In this document: positions 54,058-62,518 of the stretch, in pieces
Numbering within the stretch: position 1 is the stretch's first letter
Layout: every line of letters begins with the position of its first letter
Assembly: GCA_036562635.1 (NCBI GenBank)
Contig: DATCJU010000151.1
Coordinates: 1-64,000, forward strand
DNA from: DATCJU01 sp036562635
GTDB lineage: Bacteria > Actinomycetota > Actinomycetes > Mycobacteriales > Pseudonocardiaceae
DNA: 64,000 nt
Reading direction: 5' to 3'
Made by a program: the position numbers and the translations under genes
The notes under the pieces: model-generated
The model's input: the letters and a program-made list of their open reading frames with translations, nothing else
What the model was told of the DNA's origin: nothing
Database searches by the model: none

Positions 54058-54353
54058 GGCGGTGACGCTCCTTCCCGGGGGGCCGGTGCCGGGCCCCGCG
54101 CTTCCCGGTCCCGTCGCGGGCCGACACGTGCGGGCCCGGGAACACGGCCTGTCCGCCCCGCCACGCACCGGGCCGCACGACCCGCTCGGCAGGGCCTGGG
54201 TTCGGATACCAACGTTCGTCCCGTTCTGAACCCGTCGCGGCCGTCCCGGCGGTTCCGGTGACAGGTCCCTCGTGGCAGGTCCACCCGACCACGAACGCGT
54301 CTCGGTCCCCGGCCCGGGTGGCGGATGCCGGCACGGCCCCGCACGGTGGGCAC

Positions 54354-55244
54354 ATGAACGGGTCGAGCTCTCCCGGTGCGGTGGTCTGCGGGGTCGACGG
54401 GTCACGATGGGCGGAGGACGCAGCGCTGTGGGCCGCCGCGGAGGCTGTCCGACGCCGGGCCGAGCTGCACCTGGTCCACGCCATGCCGCCACCCCCGGTC
54501 GCGGTGGTCGGTGGACCGCCGGGCCGGTGGGTGGCCGGCTCGCTCCGCGATCGCGCGGAACGGATACTCACGGGCACGGCCACCCGCTGCCGGGAGGAGC
54601 ACCCGGGTCTGACGGTGCGGACCAGGACGGACACCGCTCCCGCGGCCCAGGTCCTGTTGCGCCACGGCACGGAGGCGGGGGTGCTGGTCGTGGGCAGCCG
54701 TGGTCTCGGTGGCCACACCGGGCTGGTCGTGGGCTCGGTCGGGGTGGCGTTGGCTGCGGCCGCTCCGTGCCCCGTGGTCGTGGTCAGGGCGTCCGACGGT
54801 GCACCACCCACCACGGGTCCGGTCCTGCTGGGTCTCGACCCGTCGGCCTGCGGGGCCGACATCGGTTTCGCCGTCACCGCGGCGCTGGCCCGGCGCTGCC
54901 CTCTCGTCGTCGTGCACGCCTGGTACACCGAGCTGGACGGCGATCCGCTGACCGAGTTCCTCGACGCCTTCGGCGACGAGCCGCACCGGACGGCAACCGC
55001 CCGGGTCGAGCAGACCCTGGCGTCCTGGCGCAGGGCACACGCCGACCTCGACATCCGTACCGAGGTCCGGCACGCTCGACCGGTCCCCGCGCTGCTGGAG
55101 GTGGCAACACGGCACGGCGCCCAGCTGCTGGTGCTCGGCCGGGCGCACCGCGGCCCCGTCACCGGGCATCTGCTCAGCTCCACGATCCACGGTGCCCTGC
55201 ACGGAGCACCGTGCCCGGTCGCGGTCGTGCCCCTGGAACGGTGA
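54354..55244 (+). CDS. Tandem universal stress protein
   Basis: 296 aa. The first UspA domain (8-145) has a full ATP loop, GSRGLGGHTGLVVGSVGV. The second (about 153-292) starts VLLGLDPSACGADIGFAV and ends LVLGRAHRGPVTGHLLSSTI, a reduced loop. Divergent from the nitroreductase-Usp pair. The ATG at 54354 follows GGTGGG; there is an open frame further upstream without a start signal. Confidence 0.9.
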   Translation: MNGSSSPGAVVCGVDGSRWAEDAALWAAAEAVRRRAELHLVHAMPPPPVAVVGGPPGRWVAGSLRDRAERILTGTATRCREEHPGLTVRTRTDTAPAAQVLLRHGTEAGVLVVGSRGLGGHTGLVVGSVGVALAAAAPCPVVVVRASDGAPPTTGPVLLGLDPSACGADIGFAVTAALARRCPLVVVHAWYTELDGDPLTEFLDAFGDEPHRTATARVEQTLASWRRAHADLDIRTEVRHARPVPALLEVATRHGAQLLVLGRAHRGPVTGHLLSSTIHGALHGAPCPVAVVPLER

Positions 55245-55295
55245 GCCCTCACGGGGCCGGCGCTCTCCGTGTCCGCAGCCCTCGGTCGAGGAGGT

Positions 55296-56423
55296 TCAGG
55301 TACGGGGGGACGTGGGAGCCGCGGTCCCACCTCCGGCTGCGGCGTTCCGGCGTGCGACCAGGGACGTGTGGGTGGGGGCGTCCGGCACGGTGGGTGGCCG
55401 GCCGACGGCGAACTCCCGGCGCAGCACCGGCACGACCTCCTCGCCGAGGATGTCGATCTGCTCCAGCACGGTCTTCAGCGGCAGGCCGGCGTGGTCCATC
55501 AGGAAGAGCTGCCGCTGGTAGTCGCCGAAGTACTCCCGGAACTTCAGGGTCCGGTCGACGACCTGTTGCGGACTGCCCACCGTGAGAGGGGTCTGCGCCA
55601 TGAACTCCTCCAGCGACGGGCCGTGCCCGTAGACGGGGGCGTTGTCGAAGTAGGGGCGGAACTCACGCACCGCGTCCTGGGACCGCCTGCGCATGAACAC
55701 CTGGCCGCCGAGTCCGACGATGGCCTCCTCGGGCGCCCCGTGCCCGTAGTGGGCGTAGCGTTCGCGGTAGAGGCCGACCAGGCGCTGGAAGTGTTCCTTG
55801 GGCCAGAAGATGTTGTTGGCGAAGAACCCGTCACCGTAGTAGGCGGCCTGCTCGGCGATCTCGGGGCTGCGGATCGAACCGTGCCAGACGAAGGGTGGTA
55901 CCCCGTCCAGCGGCCGCGGTGTGGCGGTGAACCCCTCCAGGGGTGTGCGGAAACGGCCCTGCCAGTCCACGACGTCCTCGCGCCACAGCCGGTGCAGCAA
56001 GGCGTAGTTCTCGATGGCGAGCGGGATGCCCTGGCGGATGTCCTTGCCGAACCAGGGGTAGACCGGGGCGGTGTTGCCACGGCCCAGCATCAGGTCGACA
56101 CGCCCGTCGGCCAGGTGCTGCAGCATCGCGTAGTCCTCGGCGATCTTGACCGGATCGTTGGTCGTGATCAGGGTCGTCGCCGTGGACAGGATCAACCGCT
56201 CGGTGCGGGCGGCGATGTAGCCCAGCATGGTCGTCGGCGAGGAGGGCACGAACGGCGGATTGTGGTGCTCACCGGTGGCGAAGACGTCCAGGCCGGCCTC
56301 CTCCGCCTTCAGCGCGATCGCCACCATGGCCTTGATCCGCTCGTGCTCGCCGGGCGTCCTGCCCGTGGTGGGATCGGGCGTGACGTCACCAACACTGAAG
56401 ATCCCGAACTGCATCGTATCCAC
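55296..56423 (-). CDS. Luciferase-like flavin-dependent oxidoreductase (CE1758-type)
   Basis: 375 aa TIM-barrel enzyme of the LLM class. MQFGIFSVGDVTPDPTTGRT and GEHHNPPFVPSSPTTMLGYI place it with FMN-dependent monooxygenases, and HLADGRVDLMLGRGNTAPVY is characteristic. It resembles the CE1758 group, which usually pairs with an FMN reductase. A flavodoxin-fold reductase gene lies at 57966. The GTG at 56423 is taken since GGAGGTGG is well placed; an ATG three codons later is the alternative. Substrate unknown. Confidence 0.85.
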   Translation of the reverse strand: MDTMQFGIFSVGDVTPDPTTGRTPGEHERIKAMVAIALKAEEAGLDVFATGEHHNPPFVPSSPTTMLGYIAARTERLILSTATTLITTNDPVKIAEDYAMLQHLADGRVDLMLGRGNTAPVYPWFGKDIRQGIPLAIENYALLHRLWREDVVDWQGRFRTPLEGFTATPRPLDGVPPFVWHGSIRSPEIAEQAAYYGDGFFANNIFWPKEHFQRLVGLYRERYAHYGHGAPEEAIVGLGGQVFMRRRSQDAVREFRPYFDNAPVYGHGPSLEEFMAQTPLTVGSPQQVVDRTLKFREYFGDYQRQLFLMDHAGLPLKTVLEQIDILGEEVVPVLRREFAVGRPPTVPDAPTHTSLVARRNAAAGGGTAAPTSPRT

Positions 56424-56516
56424 AGCGCACCCCCACCTCCGGTTACCCCCTGCCGGGGAGGTGCAACCGCGCAGCCGCTGCACCACGTTCCGGCCGGTCC
56501 CCGGTGTCGAGGCCGG

Positions 56517-57590
56517 TCACCGACGGTGGGCGAGGTGCGTCGCGAGCGGCCCGGAGTCGTTCCCGCCCGGGGTCGGTCCGCGCTCCCCGAGCCCGGCCAA
56601 CCGGGCCAGGCGCCGGTAGGAGTCCAGCATCTCCTCCCGGTCGTAGGTGCTCGTGGTCACGAGGACCTCGTCCGCCCCGGTGGCCGCGACCACCCGGGCC
56701 AGTTCGGCTGCCACCTCGTCCTCGGTGCCGTGGATCTGTCCGCGCAGTGTGTCCGCGAGCAGGCGGCGCTCCCGGTCGGTCATGTCCCGGGCGAGCACCT
56801 CCTCGGCAGGCACCAGCGGCGGGAAGACCCCGTGGATGCGGGAGTGGACGGTCGACCAGGCCTCGGGAAGCAGCAACCGCCTGGCCGCCTCCGTGTTCCC
56901 GGCGACCGCGATGGCCGCGGCGACGACCACGTAGGGGCGGTCGGCCCAGGGCGAGGGCCGGAAGCGGCGACGGTAACGCTCGATCGCACCCAGCATCCGC
57001 TCCTCCCCCCGGACGGCCCCGATCACCAGGGGAAGGCCCAGGTCGGCGGCGTGATCGGCCGCGGCCCCGGTGGCCAGGACAAAGACCGGTACCCGGGCGC
57101 CCTCGGCCGGCGTGGCCCGCGCACCGGGGTGGACCCGCTGTTCCCCGGTGAAGTAGCCGAGCAGTTCCTCCAGCTGCGCCCCGAACTCCGCGGCAGCCTC
57201 CTTGTCCCGTCCCAGGGCACGGCGAACGTCGCGGGTGAACCCGACCGAGCGTCCCAGCCCCATGTCGATGCGCCCCGGGAAGAGCGAGGCGAGCACGCCG
57301 AACTGTTCGGCCACCACGAACGGTGGGTGGTTGGGCAGCATCACGCCGCCGGTGCCGACCCGGATGCGTGTGGTGGCCGAGGCGACGGCGGCGGCCAGCA
57401 CCGTCGGTGCCGCACCGGCGATACCGGGAACCCCGTGGTGTTCCGCCACCCAGAACCGGTGGTAGCCCAGCGCCTCGATCCGACGGGCGAACCGGACGGT
57501 GTCGCGCAGCGCCCGCGCCGCGCTCTGCCCCTTCCGGACGCTCGACCGGTCCAGCACGGACAGTCGGGAGGGAAGTGCCGTCGACGTCAC
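56517..57590 (-). CDS. Luciferase-like flavin-dependent oxidoreductase
   Basis: About 357 aa, a second LLM-class enzyme. LSVLDRSSVRKGQ, RIEALGYHRFWVAEHHGVPG, and RIRVGTGGVMLPNHPPFVVA followed by FPGRIDMGLGRSVG are typical of the alkanal-monooxygenase-like subgroup. It may use FMN or F420; not decidable here. It lies 93 bases upstream of the other LLM gene on the same strand and is probably cotranscribed. The start is uncertain: GTG 57590 gives a normal N terminus, ATG 57623 adds 11 residues. Confidence 0.82.
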   Translation of the reverse strand: MTSTALPSRLSVLDRSSVRKGQSAARALRDTVRFARRIEALGYHRFWVAEHHGVPGIAGAAPTVLAAAVASATTRIRVGTGGVMLPNHPPFVVAEQFGVLASLFPGRIDMGLGRSVGFTRDVRRALGRDKEAAAEFGAQLEELLGYFTGEQRVHPGARATPAEGARVPVFVLATGAAADHAADLGLPLVIGAVRGEERMLGAIERYRRRFRPSPWADRPYVVVAAAIAVAGNTEAARRLLLPEAWSTVHSRIHGVFPPLVPAEEVLARDMTDRERRLLADTLRGQIHGTEDEVAAELARVVAATGADEVLVTTSTYDREEMLDSYRRLARLAGLGERGPTPGGNDSGPLATHLAHRR

Positions 57591-57965
57591 CTCCGAGGCA
57601 ACACCGGCCGGGGGAACCGGCATTCCCCGGTGTCGGGGCACCCCACCGGCGGTCCGCCCTCGCGTCCCGGACACACTCGTCCGGCGTAGCGGGTGAGTCC
57701 CGTCCTCCACGCCGACAACACGGGCACCCACACCCCACGGGCGGCGACCTGCGGTGTCCGGGAGCGTGTCACCACCCCCACGGGTGGCGCCCGAAGAAGT
57801 GGTTTGCCGTTACGGCGTCAGGCTTTCGACGAGGGGCACTTCGCCCGGATTGCGCTGGTGGGAGACACGAGGGGAATAAATTTCAGTTGAGACTGAAACA
57901 ATTATTGCAATTGCATTGAAGCTAAGGGTTGCTCTTTCGTCACGACACTGCGATGTTCAAGTGCG
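57591..57965. other. Divergent intergenic region with AT-rich operator zone
   Basis: About 375 bases between the LLM pair and the reductase gene. It is ordinary GC-rich DNA until about 57870, then a sharply AT-rich stretch (57876-57925) carrying two palindromes described separately. No gene seen. Confidence 0.5.
57881..57915. promoter_or_regulatory. Two adjacent palindromes upstream of the FMN-reductase-like gene
   Basis: TTTCAGT-tgag-ACTGAAA (57881-57898), then the 10-base palindrome TGCAATTGCA (57906-57915). They lie in the most AT-rich patch of the neighbourhood, 51-85 bases before the start at 57966. The setting fits an operator for a TetR/MarR-type regulator; no such regulator gene is adjacent. 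Confidence 0.5.
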
Positions 57966-58421
57966 ATGCCGAAGCTTCTGATCGTCCACCACACGCCCTC
58001 GCCGTCGATGCAGGCCATGCTCGAAGCGGTCATCGACGGTGCGCGCGACGAGGCGATCGAGGGTGTCGACGTCGTCGTACGTCCCGCCCTGGTCGCCACG
58101 GCGGTCGACGTCCTGGAAGCCGACGGCTACCTGCTCGGCACCCCTGCCAACATCGGCTACATGAGCGGGGCGCTGAAGCACTTCTTCGACGGGATCTACT
58201 ACCCGTGCCTACAGGCCACGGTGCGCCGGCCCTACGCACTCTACGTGCACGGCAACAACGACGTCTGCGGCGCGGTCCGCGCCGTGGAGTCGATCAGCAC
58301 CGGTCTGCGGTGGCGACGGGTGCGTCCACCGGTGGAGGTGATCGGCGAGCCCAGCAAGGAGGACCTTCAAGCCTGCTGGGAACTGGGAGCGACCGTCGCA
58401 GCGGAACTCTCCCCCGGCTGA
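57966..58421 (+). CDS. Flavodoxin-fold NAD(P)H/FMN reductase family protein
   Basis: 151 aa flavodoxin-like protein. MPKLLIVHHTPSPSMQAML is the first strand with the phosphate-binding loop, GYLLGTPANIGYMSGALKHF the second FMN loop as in WrbA/NADPH-dependent FMN reductases, and YVHGNNDVCGAVRAVESI the third. It could provide reduced flavin to the two LLM oxidoreductases encoded divergently. No good ribosome binding site precedes the ATG; a leaderless transcript is possible. Confidence 0.82.
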   Translation: MPKLLIVHHTPSPSMQAMLEAVIDGARDEAIEGVDVVVRPALVATAVDVLEADGYLLGTPANIGYMSGALKHFFDGIYYPCLQATVRRPYALYVHGNNDVCGAVRAVESISTGLRWRRVRPPVEVIGEPSKEDLQACWELGATVAAELSPG

Positions 58422-58607
58422 CGGCGACCCCAGCCCACACCGGCCGACGCGCCGAACCGCGCCCGGAACAGCCGGTGTAGCCGATTCGTGACCAATCTCT
58501 CGATCGGCGATCACTCGGCTTCCCACCAGGTCAGCCCCGCACCGACCTGGGAAAGCGGAACTCCTGCGGCCCGAAACTTGATCAACATCTAGCGCCGCGG
58601 GTGCGGC

Positions 58608-58619
58608 AGGATGCATCCT
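58608..58619. promoter_or_regulatory. 12-base palindrome upstream of Cys-rich gene
   Basis: AGGATGCATCCT is a perfect 12-base palindrome, 37 bases before the start at 58657. A further dyad CCAGGTC-N11-GACCTGG lies at 58526-58550. Candidate operator sites; the binding protein is unknown. Confidence 0.4.
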
Positions 58620-58656
58620 TTGGCCCGACCCCGACAAGGACATGGAGAAGCACCGC

Positions 58657-59016
58657 ATGACCGCGACGATGCACGAACCCGGCCCGGCGGACTGGCCGAC
58701 CGGCCCGATCCCCGTCATCGACGAGGCCCCGACAACCGTGCTCTTCGACACCGGTGAGCTGAACGCGCTGCTCGCGGAGGCCACCGACGCCCCCGCGGAG
58801 CCGAAGCCGGCGGTGCGACGGCACCACCGCGAGCAGCAGGCGACCTGCGCCCGGTGCGCCGCGGACGACCACGCCTGGGGAAGCACCGAGCGCGAGGACG
58901 TCGGGTACGCCCGGCTCACCCGACGGTTCTGTGAGTGCTCCGAGTGCTCGGACTGCGAGGCCACGCAGGTGACGGTCGAGCCCACGGTGTCCTTCGGCGG
59001 GCAACACCGGGAGTGA
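58657..59016 (+). CDS. Hypothetical Cys-rich protein
   Basis: 119 aa. An acidic N-terminal half (PIPVIDEAPTTVLFDTGELN) is followed by a Cys-containing half: CARCAADDHAWG, then FCECSECSDCEA. The spaced cysteines (CxxC, then CxCxxCxxC) with nearby His could bind zinc. No family recognised. GGAGAAG sits seven bases before the ATG at 58657; an ATG five codons earlier overlaps that site. Confidence 0.7.
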   Translation: MTATMHEPGPADWPTGPIPVIDEAPTTVLFDTGELNALLAEATDAPAEPKPAVRRHHREQQATCARCAADDHAWGSTEREDVGYARLTRRFCECSECSDCEATQVTVEPTVSFGGQHRE

Positions 59017-59143
59017 CCCCGGGCTGGTGAACCTCCCCGCCGGAAGAACCGGACGGGTGCCCCCGACCCCGCCGGCTTCCTCCGACCGTGACAGCGGTCG
59101 CGACCCGACCGTTCCTTCCCGCAGAGCAGCGAGACCCTGCCAG

Positions 59144-59782
59144 CTACAGCTGCTCCACCAACGCCGGCCGGCGGGGATCGTCCACCCGTACCACCACGTC
59201 GGCCTGCCGCCACGGCACGACCTCCTCCGCGTAGCGAGCGAAGGCAGGCAGGGTCCAGGACCACTCCGGGTCGATCCGCCGGGCCAGCGCTGTCGGGGAC
59301 AGCCACAGATGGACCGTGACGTCGAACGGCAGTCCCCGACCGAGCAGCAACGACCCGTCCACCAGGACTACACCGCCCGGTGGCACCCGCACGTAGTCCG
59401 CCCGCGTGGCACGATCCGTTTCCGCGTCCCACAGGCTCGGCAGCACCCGTCCGGACCCGTCCGGGGCGGTCGGCGCGAGCACCTCACGGTGCAGGGCCCC
59501 CAGGTCCACCCAGCCCTCGTAGAAGGAGTCCGGGTCGTGACGCCCCCGCTCGAACCGCAACGAGGCCGGGCGCAGGAAGTCCGTCGCGCTCACCCGTACC
59601 ACCGCACGGCCACGCACCCGTAGCGGATCCACCAGCCTCTCGGCCAGCTCCCCCGGGGCAGCAGGGCCCGGACCGTCCACCGCCACCCGCGTCCAACGGG
59701 TCGCAGCGGCCCCGGCGATCCGGTCGGCGAGTTCCTCGATCAACAGGGGCCAGGACACCGGACGCACACGCACTCGATCCAT
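59144..59782 (-). CDS. Uridine-kinase-like protein with degenerate P-loop
   Basis: About 212 aa, P-loop NMP/uridine-kinase-like layout. VAVDGPGPAAPGELAERL stands where the Walker A motif should be, but the GKT/S is lost. SATDFLRPASLRFERGRHDP with the later FYEGWVDLGALHREVL resemble the substrate region of uridine kinases. DGSLLLGRGL is the Walker B-like strand, and TALARRIDPEW is the lid. Without the Lys, ATP transfer is doubtful; it may be a regulatory or inactive relative. ATG 59782 or GTG 59800 could be the start. Confidence 0.75.
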   Translation of the reverse strand: MDRVRVRPVSWPLLIEELADRIAGAAATRWTRVAVDGPGPAAPGELAERLVDPLRVRGRAVVRVSATDFLRPASLRFERGRHDPDSFYEGWVDLGALHREVLAPTAPDGSGRVLPSLWDAETDRATRADYVRVPPGGVVLVDGSLLLGRGLPFDVTVHLWLSPTALARRIDPEWSWTLPAFARYAEEVVPWRQADVVVRVDDPRRPALVEQL

Positions 59783-59848
59783 CCTGCCCTGATCCGGCAC
59801 CCACGTCGCCGCCGAGCGCAGACCACCGTCCCCGAACGGCGGACCGGA

Positions 59849-60265
59849 TCAGGAGAGGAGCCGTCCGGGCCCGATCATGGTGCGCAGTTCGGCGGCGAAA
59901 CGCTCCACCCCGTGCAGCTGCTCGAGCAACACCCGACGGCGGGACTCCGCCGCATCGTGGTACACCCGCAGCCGTTCCCGCAGCCTCGCCCGCTCGGCCG
60001 CGGGCAACCGGGCGGCGGACTCCGGTGATCCCAGTCGGTCCAGTGCGGACAGCACCTCGCTCATCTGCTCCAGGGTGAACTCCAGCGGCTTCATCTGCTT
60101 GACCAGCCGCAACCGGTCCACATCGGCCTCGGAGTAGAGACGGAAACCTCCCCGGCTCCGCGAGGACGGCCGGACCAGACCGACCTCCTCGTAGTAACGG
60201 ATGGTCCGCAGGGACAGCCCGGTACGCTCGGCCACCTCCCCGATCTGCATGTGCCGCTCAGCCAC
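59849..60265 (-). CDS. MerR-family transcriptional regulator
   Basis: 138 aa. An N-terminal winged HTH (MQIGEVAERTGLSLRTIRYY, then YSEADVDRLRLVKQM) is followed by a long coiled-coil dimer helix. The short C terminus has no Cys or ligand domain, so the effector is not evident. GGGAGGG precedes the GTG at 60265. A TCACGT-c-ACGTGA dyad lies 53 bases upstream, likely its own operator. Confidence 0.88.
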   Translation of the reverse strand: MAERHMQIGEVAERTGLSLRTIRYYEEVGLVRPSSRSRGGFRLYSEADVDRLRLVKQMKPLEFTLEQMSEVLSALDRLGSPESAARLPAAERARLRERLRVYHDAAESRRRVLLEQLHGVERFAAELRTMIGPGRLLS

Positions 60266-60317
60266 GGCCGCCCTCCCACGACGCACATCGTGTCTCCCCC
60301 GCACCTCGAACCTACCT

Positions 60318-60330
60318 TCACGTCACGTGA
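60318..60330. promoter_or_regulatory. Probable MerR operator
   Basis: TCACGT-c-ACGTGA, next to ACCT on the left, resembles the ACCT-type dyads bound by actinobacterial MerR proteins between -35 and -10. A second dyad, GTGAA-cc-TTCAC, is at 60399-60410 on the side of the divergent gene at 60490, so one regulator may control both. Confidence 0.5.
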
Positions 60331-60489
60331 GTGTCAGCGCACGGTGGTGTCGGGTATCTCTTCGGCAGCCCGTGGCGAGCGGAATAGATCACATAGAGGT
60401 GAACCTTCACGCATCGGTAGAGTTGAAGCACTTGCCGCCATAACCCGATCGGGCGGCACCTCAGTCGACGCCAGGAGAACGCCCACAAC

Positions 60490-61254
60490 ATGAGCACCGC
60501 AACCACGCAACCGCCCGTGCCCCACGCCCCGACCGCCGACACCCAGAAGTCGTCGCTGGTTCGGCTGGCGGAGGCGGCTGCCCGCACCGCAGGCGGCGAT
60601 GGCGGCGCCGTGGCCGTGGTCCGTGGCTTCGACCGGAACAGCCGACAGCGCGCCAGCCTGCTGCGCGGCCACCTGACCGCGTTGCAGGTCCAGGTGATCG
60701 ACGCGACTCCAGCCCTGACCCGCTCCGAGAGCGCCATCGACCGGCTCCCCCGGCTCAGCGCCGTGATCAACGCCGCGGGGGCTGCCTCCGACGACGCACA
60801 CCGGCTCGCCGCTCGCCTGCGTGTGCCGCTGCTGACCCTGGCCGACGGCGAGACCGCCTCGGAGGAGAACTCCGGCCAGGAGGTCGCCGAGCGTCGACGT
60901 GACGTCATCGAGATCAACGCCCCCGACCGCGCGCGTGACGTGGCGTTCGTCGACATCGCCGCCGAGCCGGTCGACGAGCAGGCCGGGGAGCTGACCGTCA
61001 CCGTCGACGGCGAGTCCGGTGGCACCCTCACCGGCTCCTCCGTGCTCGTGACCCTGGTCAGGAACCAGCTCGGGGTGCGGGTCTCCGCCCCCGGCCGTGC
61101 TCCCGAGTCGCTGTTCGGGCAGCGGGTGGTGCTGCAGGCGACCAGCGGTGCCTACACGCTGATCCGGGACGGTCTGCCGATCGGTGAGCTGGGTGGCCCG
61201 CTGACCCTCACCGTCGAGCCACAGGACCTCGCGGTCCACTTCGTACAGCGCTGA
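60490..61254 (+). CDS. Hypothetical protein, 254 aa
   Basis: Not recognised. Soluble, no signal or TM. Residues about 20-120 are alpha/beta (AAVVRGFDR-like VAVVRGFDRNSRQRASLL, LPRLSAVINAAGAASDDAH). The C-terminal part (about 165-254) is strand-rich: ELTVTVDGESGGTLTGSSVL, GVRVSAPGRAPE, GGPLTLTVEPQDLAV. The gene is divergent from merR, shares its promoter region, and ends in a strong terminator, so it is a single-gene unit and may be the regulator's target. AGGAG lies 12 bases before the ATG. Confidence 0.75.
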   Translation: MSTATTQPPVPHAPTADTQKSSLVRLAEAAARTAGGDGGAVAVVRGFDRNSRQRASLLRGHLTALQVQVIDATPALTRSESAIDRLPRLSAVINAAGAASDDAHRLAARLRVPLLTLADGETASEENSGQEVAERRRDVIEINAPDRARDVAFVDIAAEPVDEQAGELTVTVDGESGGTLTGSSVLVTLVRNQLGVRVSAPGRAPESLFGQRVVLQATSGAYTLIRDGLPIGELGGPLTLTVEPQDLAVHFVQR

Positions 61255-61266
61255 ACCGTTGCTTCG

Positions 61267-61305
61267 ACCGGGGCGGTGGACCGTGGAACGGTCCACCGCC
61301 CCGGT
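61267..61305 (+). terminator. Terminator of the 254 aa protein gene
   Basis: An 18-base perfect stem (61267-61284 with 61288-61305) with a tiny loop, then TTCTT. It starts 12 bases after the stop codon and also lies beyond the polyprenyl synthetase gene on the other strand, so it may serve both. Confidence 0.9.
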
Positions 61306-61360
61306 TTCTTCCGGCCGTCGGTACCGCCGGGAACGTGGACCTGCATCCCACGTACCCGGT

Positions 61361-62503
61361 TCAGCGGTCGCGGTGCACCACCGTCCGTACCAGTGTGGAC
61401 AGTCGTGCGGTCGCCTGCGCGTCGATCGGGACCTGCTCCAGTGCCCGCAGCGCATGGTCGGCCAGTCGTTCGATACGGCGCTCCACGGCACGGACCGCAC
61501 CCAGCTCCACCAGCAGTCGGCGCGCACGGGCCACCCCGGCGGCGTCCAGGTCGGCCCGCCCGAGCAGCTCGCGCAGGGTCGCGACCCGTTCCGGCCCATG
61601 GGCCGCGGCGCGCCGCAGCGCCTCGACCACCAGCAGGGTGCACTTGCCCTCCCGCAGGTCCTCCCCCGCGGGTTTGCCGGTGACCTCCGGATCGCCGAAC
61701 ACACCGAGCAGGTCGTCGCGCAACTGGAACGCCACCCCCAACGCGACCCCGTACCGGCGGAGGGCGGCCACCACCGGCGCGGGGGCACCCGCGATCGCCG
61801 CTCCCAGGTGCAGCGGCCGTTCCACGGTGTAGGCGGCACACTTCAGGCGCGCGATCCGCAACGCCTGGCCCGCCCCGAACTGCCCGGCCACCGGAGCCCG
61901 TAGGTCCAGGTACTGGCCGGCCAACATCTCGGCCCGCAGGGCCGACCACGGCTCCTGGGCCCGGCACAGCGCCACCGCGGGCAGCCCGGCCCCGGTCAGC
62001 AGGTCGTCGGCCCAGGTCAACGCGAGATCACCGGCCAGCACCGCGACCGAGCTCCCGAACCGCTCCGGATCTCCCTCCCACCCCGCCGTGCGGTGCCGCC
62101 GTGCATGGACCACGTGCATCGCCGGAGCTCCCCGGCGGACGTCCGACCCGTCCATGACGTCGTCGTGGACCAACGCGAACGCCTGCAGCAGCTCCAGGGC
62201 GCTGACCGCCCGCAGCACGGCGTCGGCCTCGACGCCTCCGGGATCACCGCCTCCGGCGCGCCATCCCCACCAGGCGAACATCGGGCGCAACCGCTTGCCG
62301 CCGCGCAACACGAACGCGGTCAGCGTGTCGACCACCTCGGTGGCGAACGCCGGGGCCACGGCAGCCACCGATTCCCGGCGTTGTTCCAGGTAGTCGACCA
62401 GGACCTGCTGCACCCGCCGGGGCAGGTCGTCGTCGACTCCCGCATGTCTCGGGTGGTCCCGCACCGGCGTGGGAGGTGACTCGGTCACAGGGTCGGCGCT
62501 CAT
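61361..62503 (-). CDS. Polyprenyl diphosphate synthase (trans-isoprenyl type)
   Basis: 380 aa all-alpha isoprenyl diphosphate synthase. GGKRLRPMF, the first Asp-rich motif VHDDVMDGSD (DDVMD, 114-118) and the second FQLRDDLLGVFGD (263-271). Phe and Ala at -5 and -4 before the first motif suggest a short product (C15-C20), by family rule. It lies 15 bases after a phosphodiesterase gene on the same strand; similar synthases sit with Ebo-type gene sets. GAGAGGCGGGG precedes the ATG. Confidence 0.92.
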   Translation of the reverse strand: MSADPVTESPPTPVRDHPRHAGVDDDLPRRVQQVLVDYLEQRRESVAAVAPAFATEVVDTLTAFVLRGGKRLRPMFAWWGWRAGGGDPGGVEADAVLRAVSALELLQAFALVHDDVMDGSDVRRGAPAMHVVHARRHRTAGWEGDPERFGSSVAVLAGDLALTWADDLLTGAGLPAVALCRAQEPWSALRAEMLAGQYLDLRAPVAGQFGAGQALRIARLKCAAYTVERPLHLGAAIAGAPAPVVAALRRYGVALGVAFQLRDDLLGVFGDPEVTGKPAGEDLREGKCTLLVVEALRRAAAHGPERVATLRELLGRADLDAAGVARARRLLVELGAVRAVERRIERLADHALRALEQVPIDAQATARLSTLVRTVVHRDR

Positions 62504-62518
62504 CGGCAGCCCCGCCTC

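Noticed and set aside
54058..54492. N-terminal extension of the second nitroreductase
   Set aside because: Arg/Pro/Gly-rich and overlapping the divergent Usp start; the ATG at 54057 has a ribosome binding site and aligns with the paralogue.
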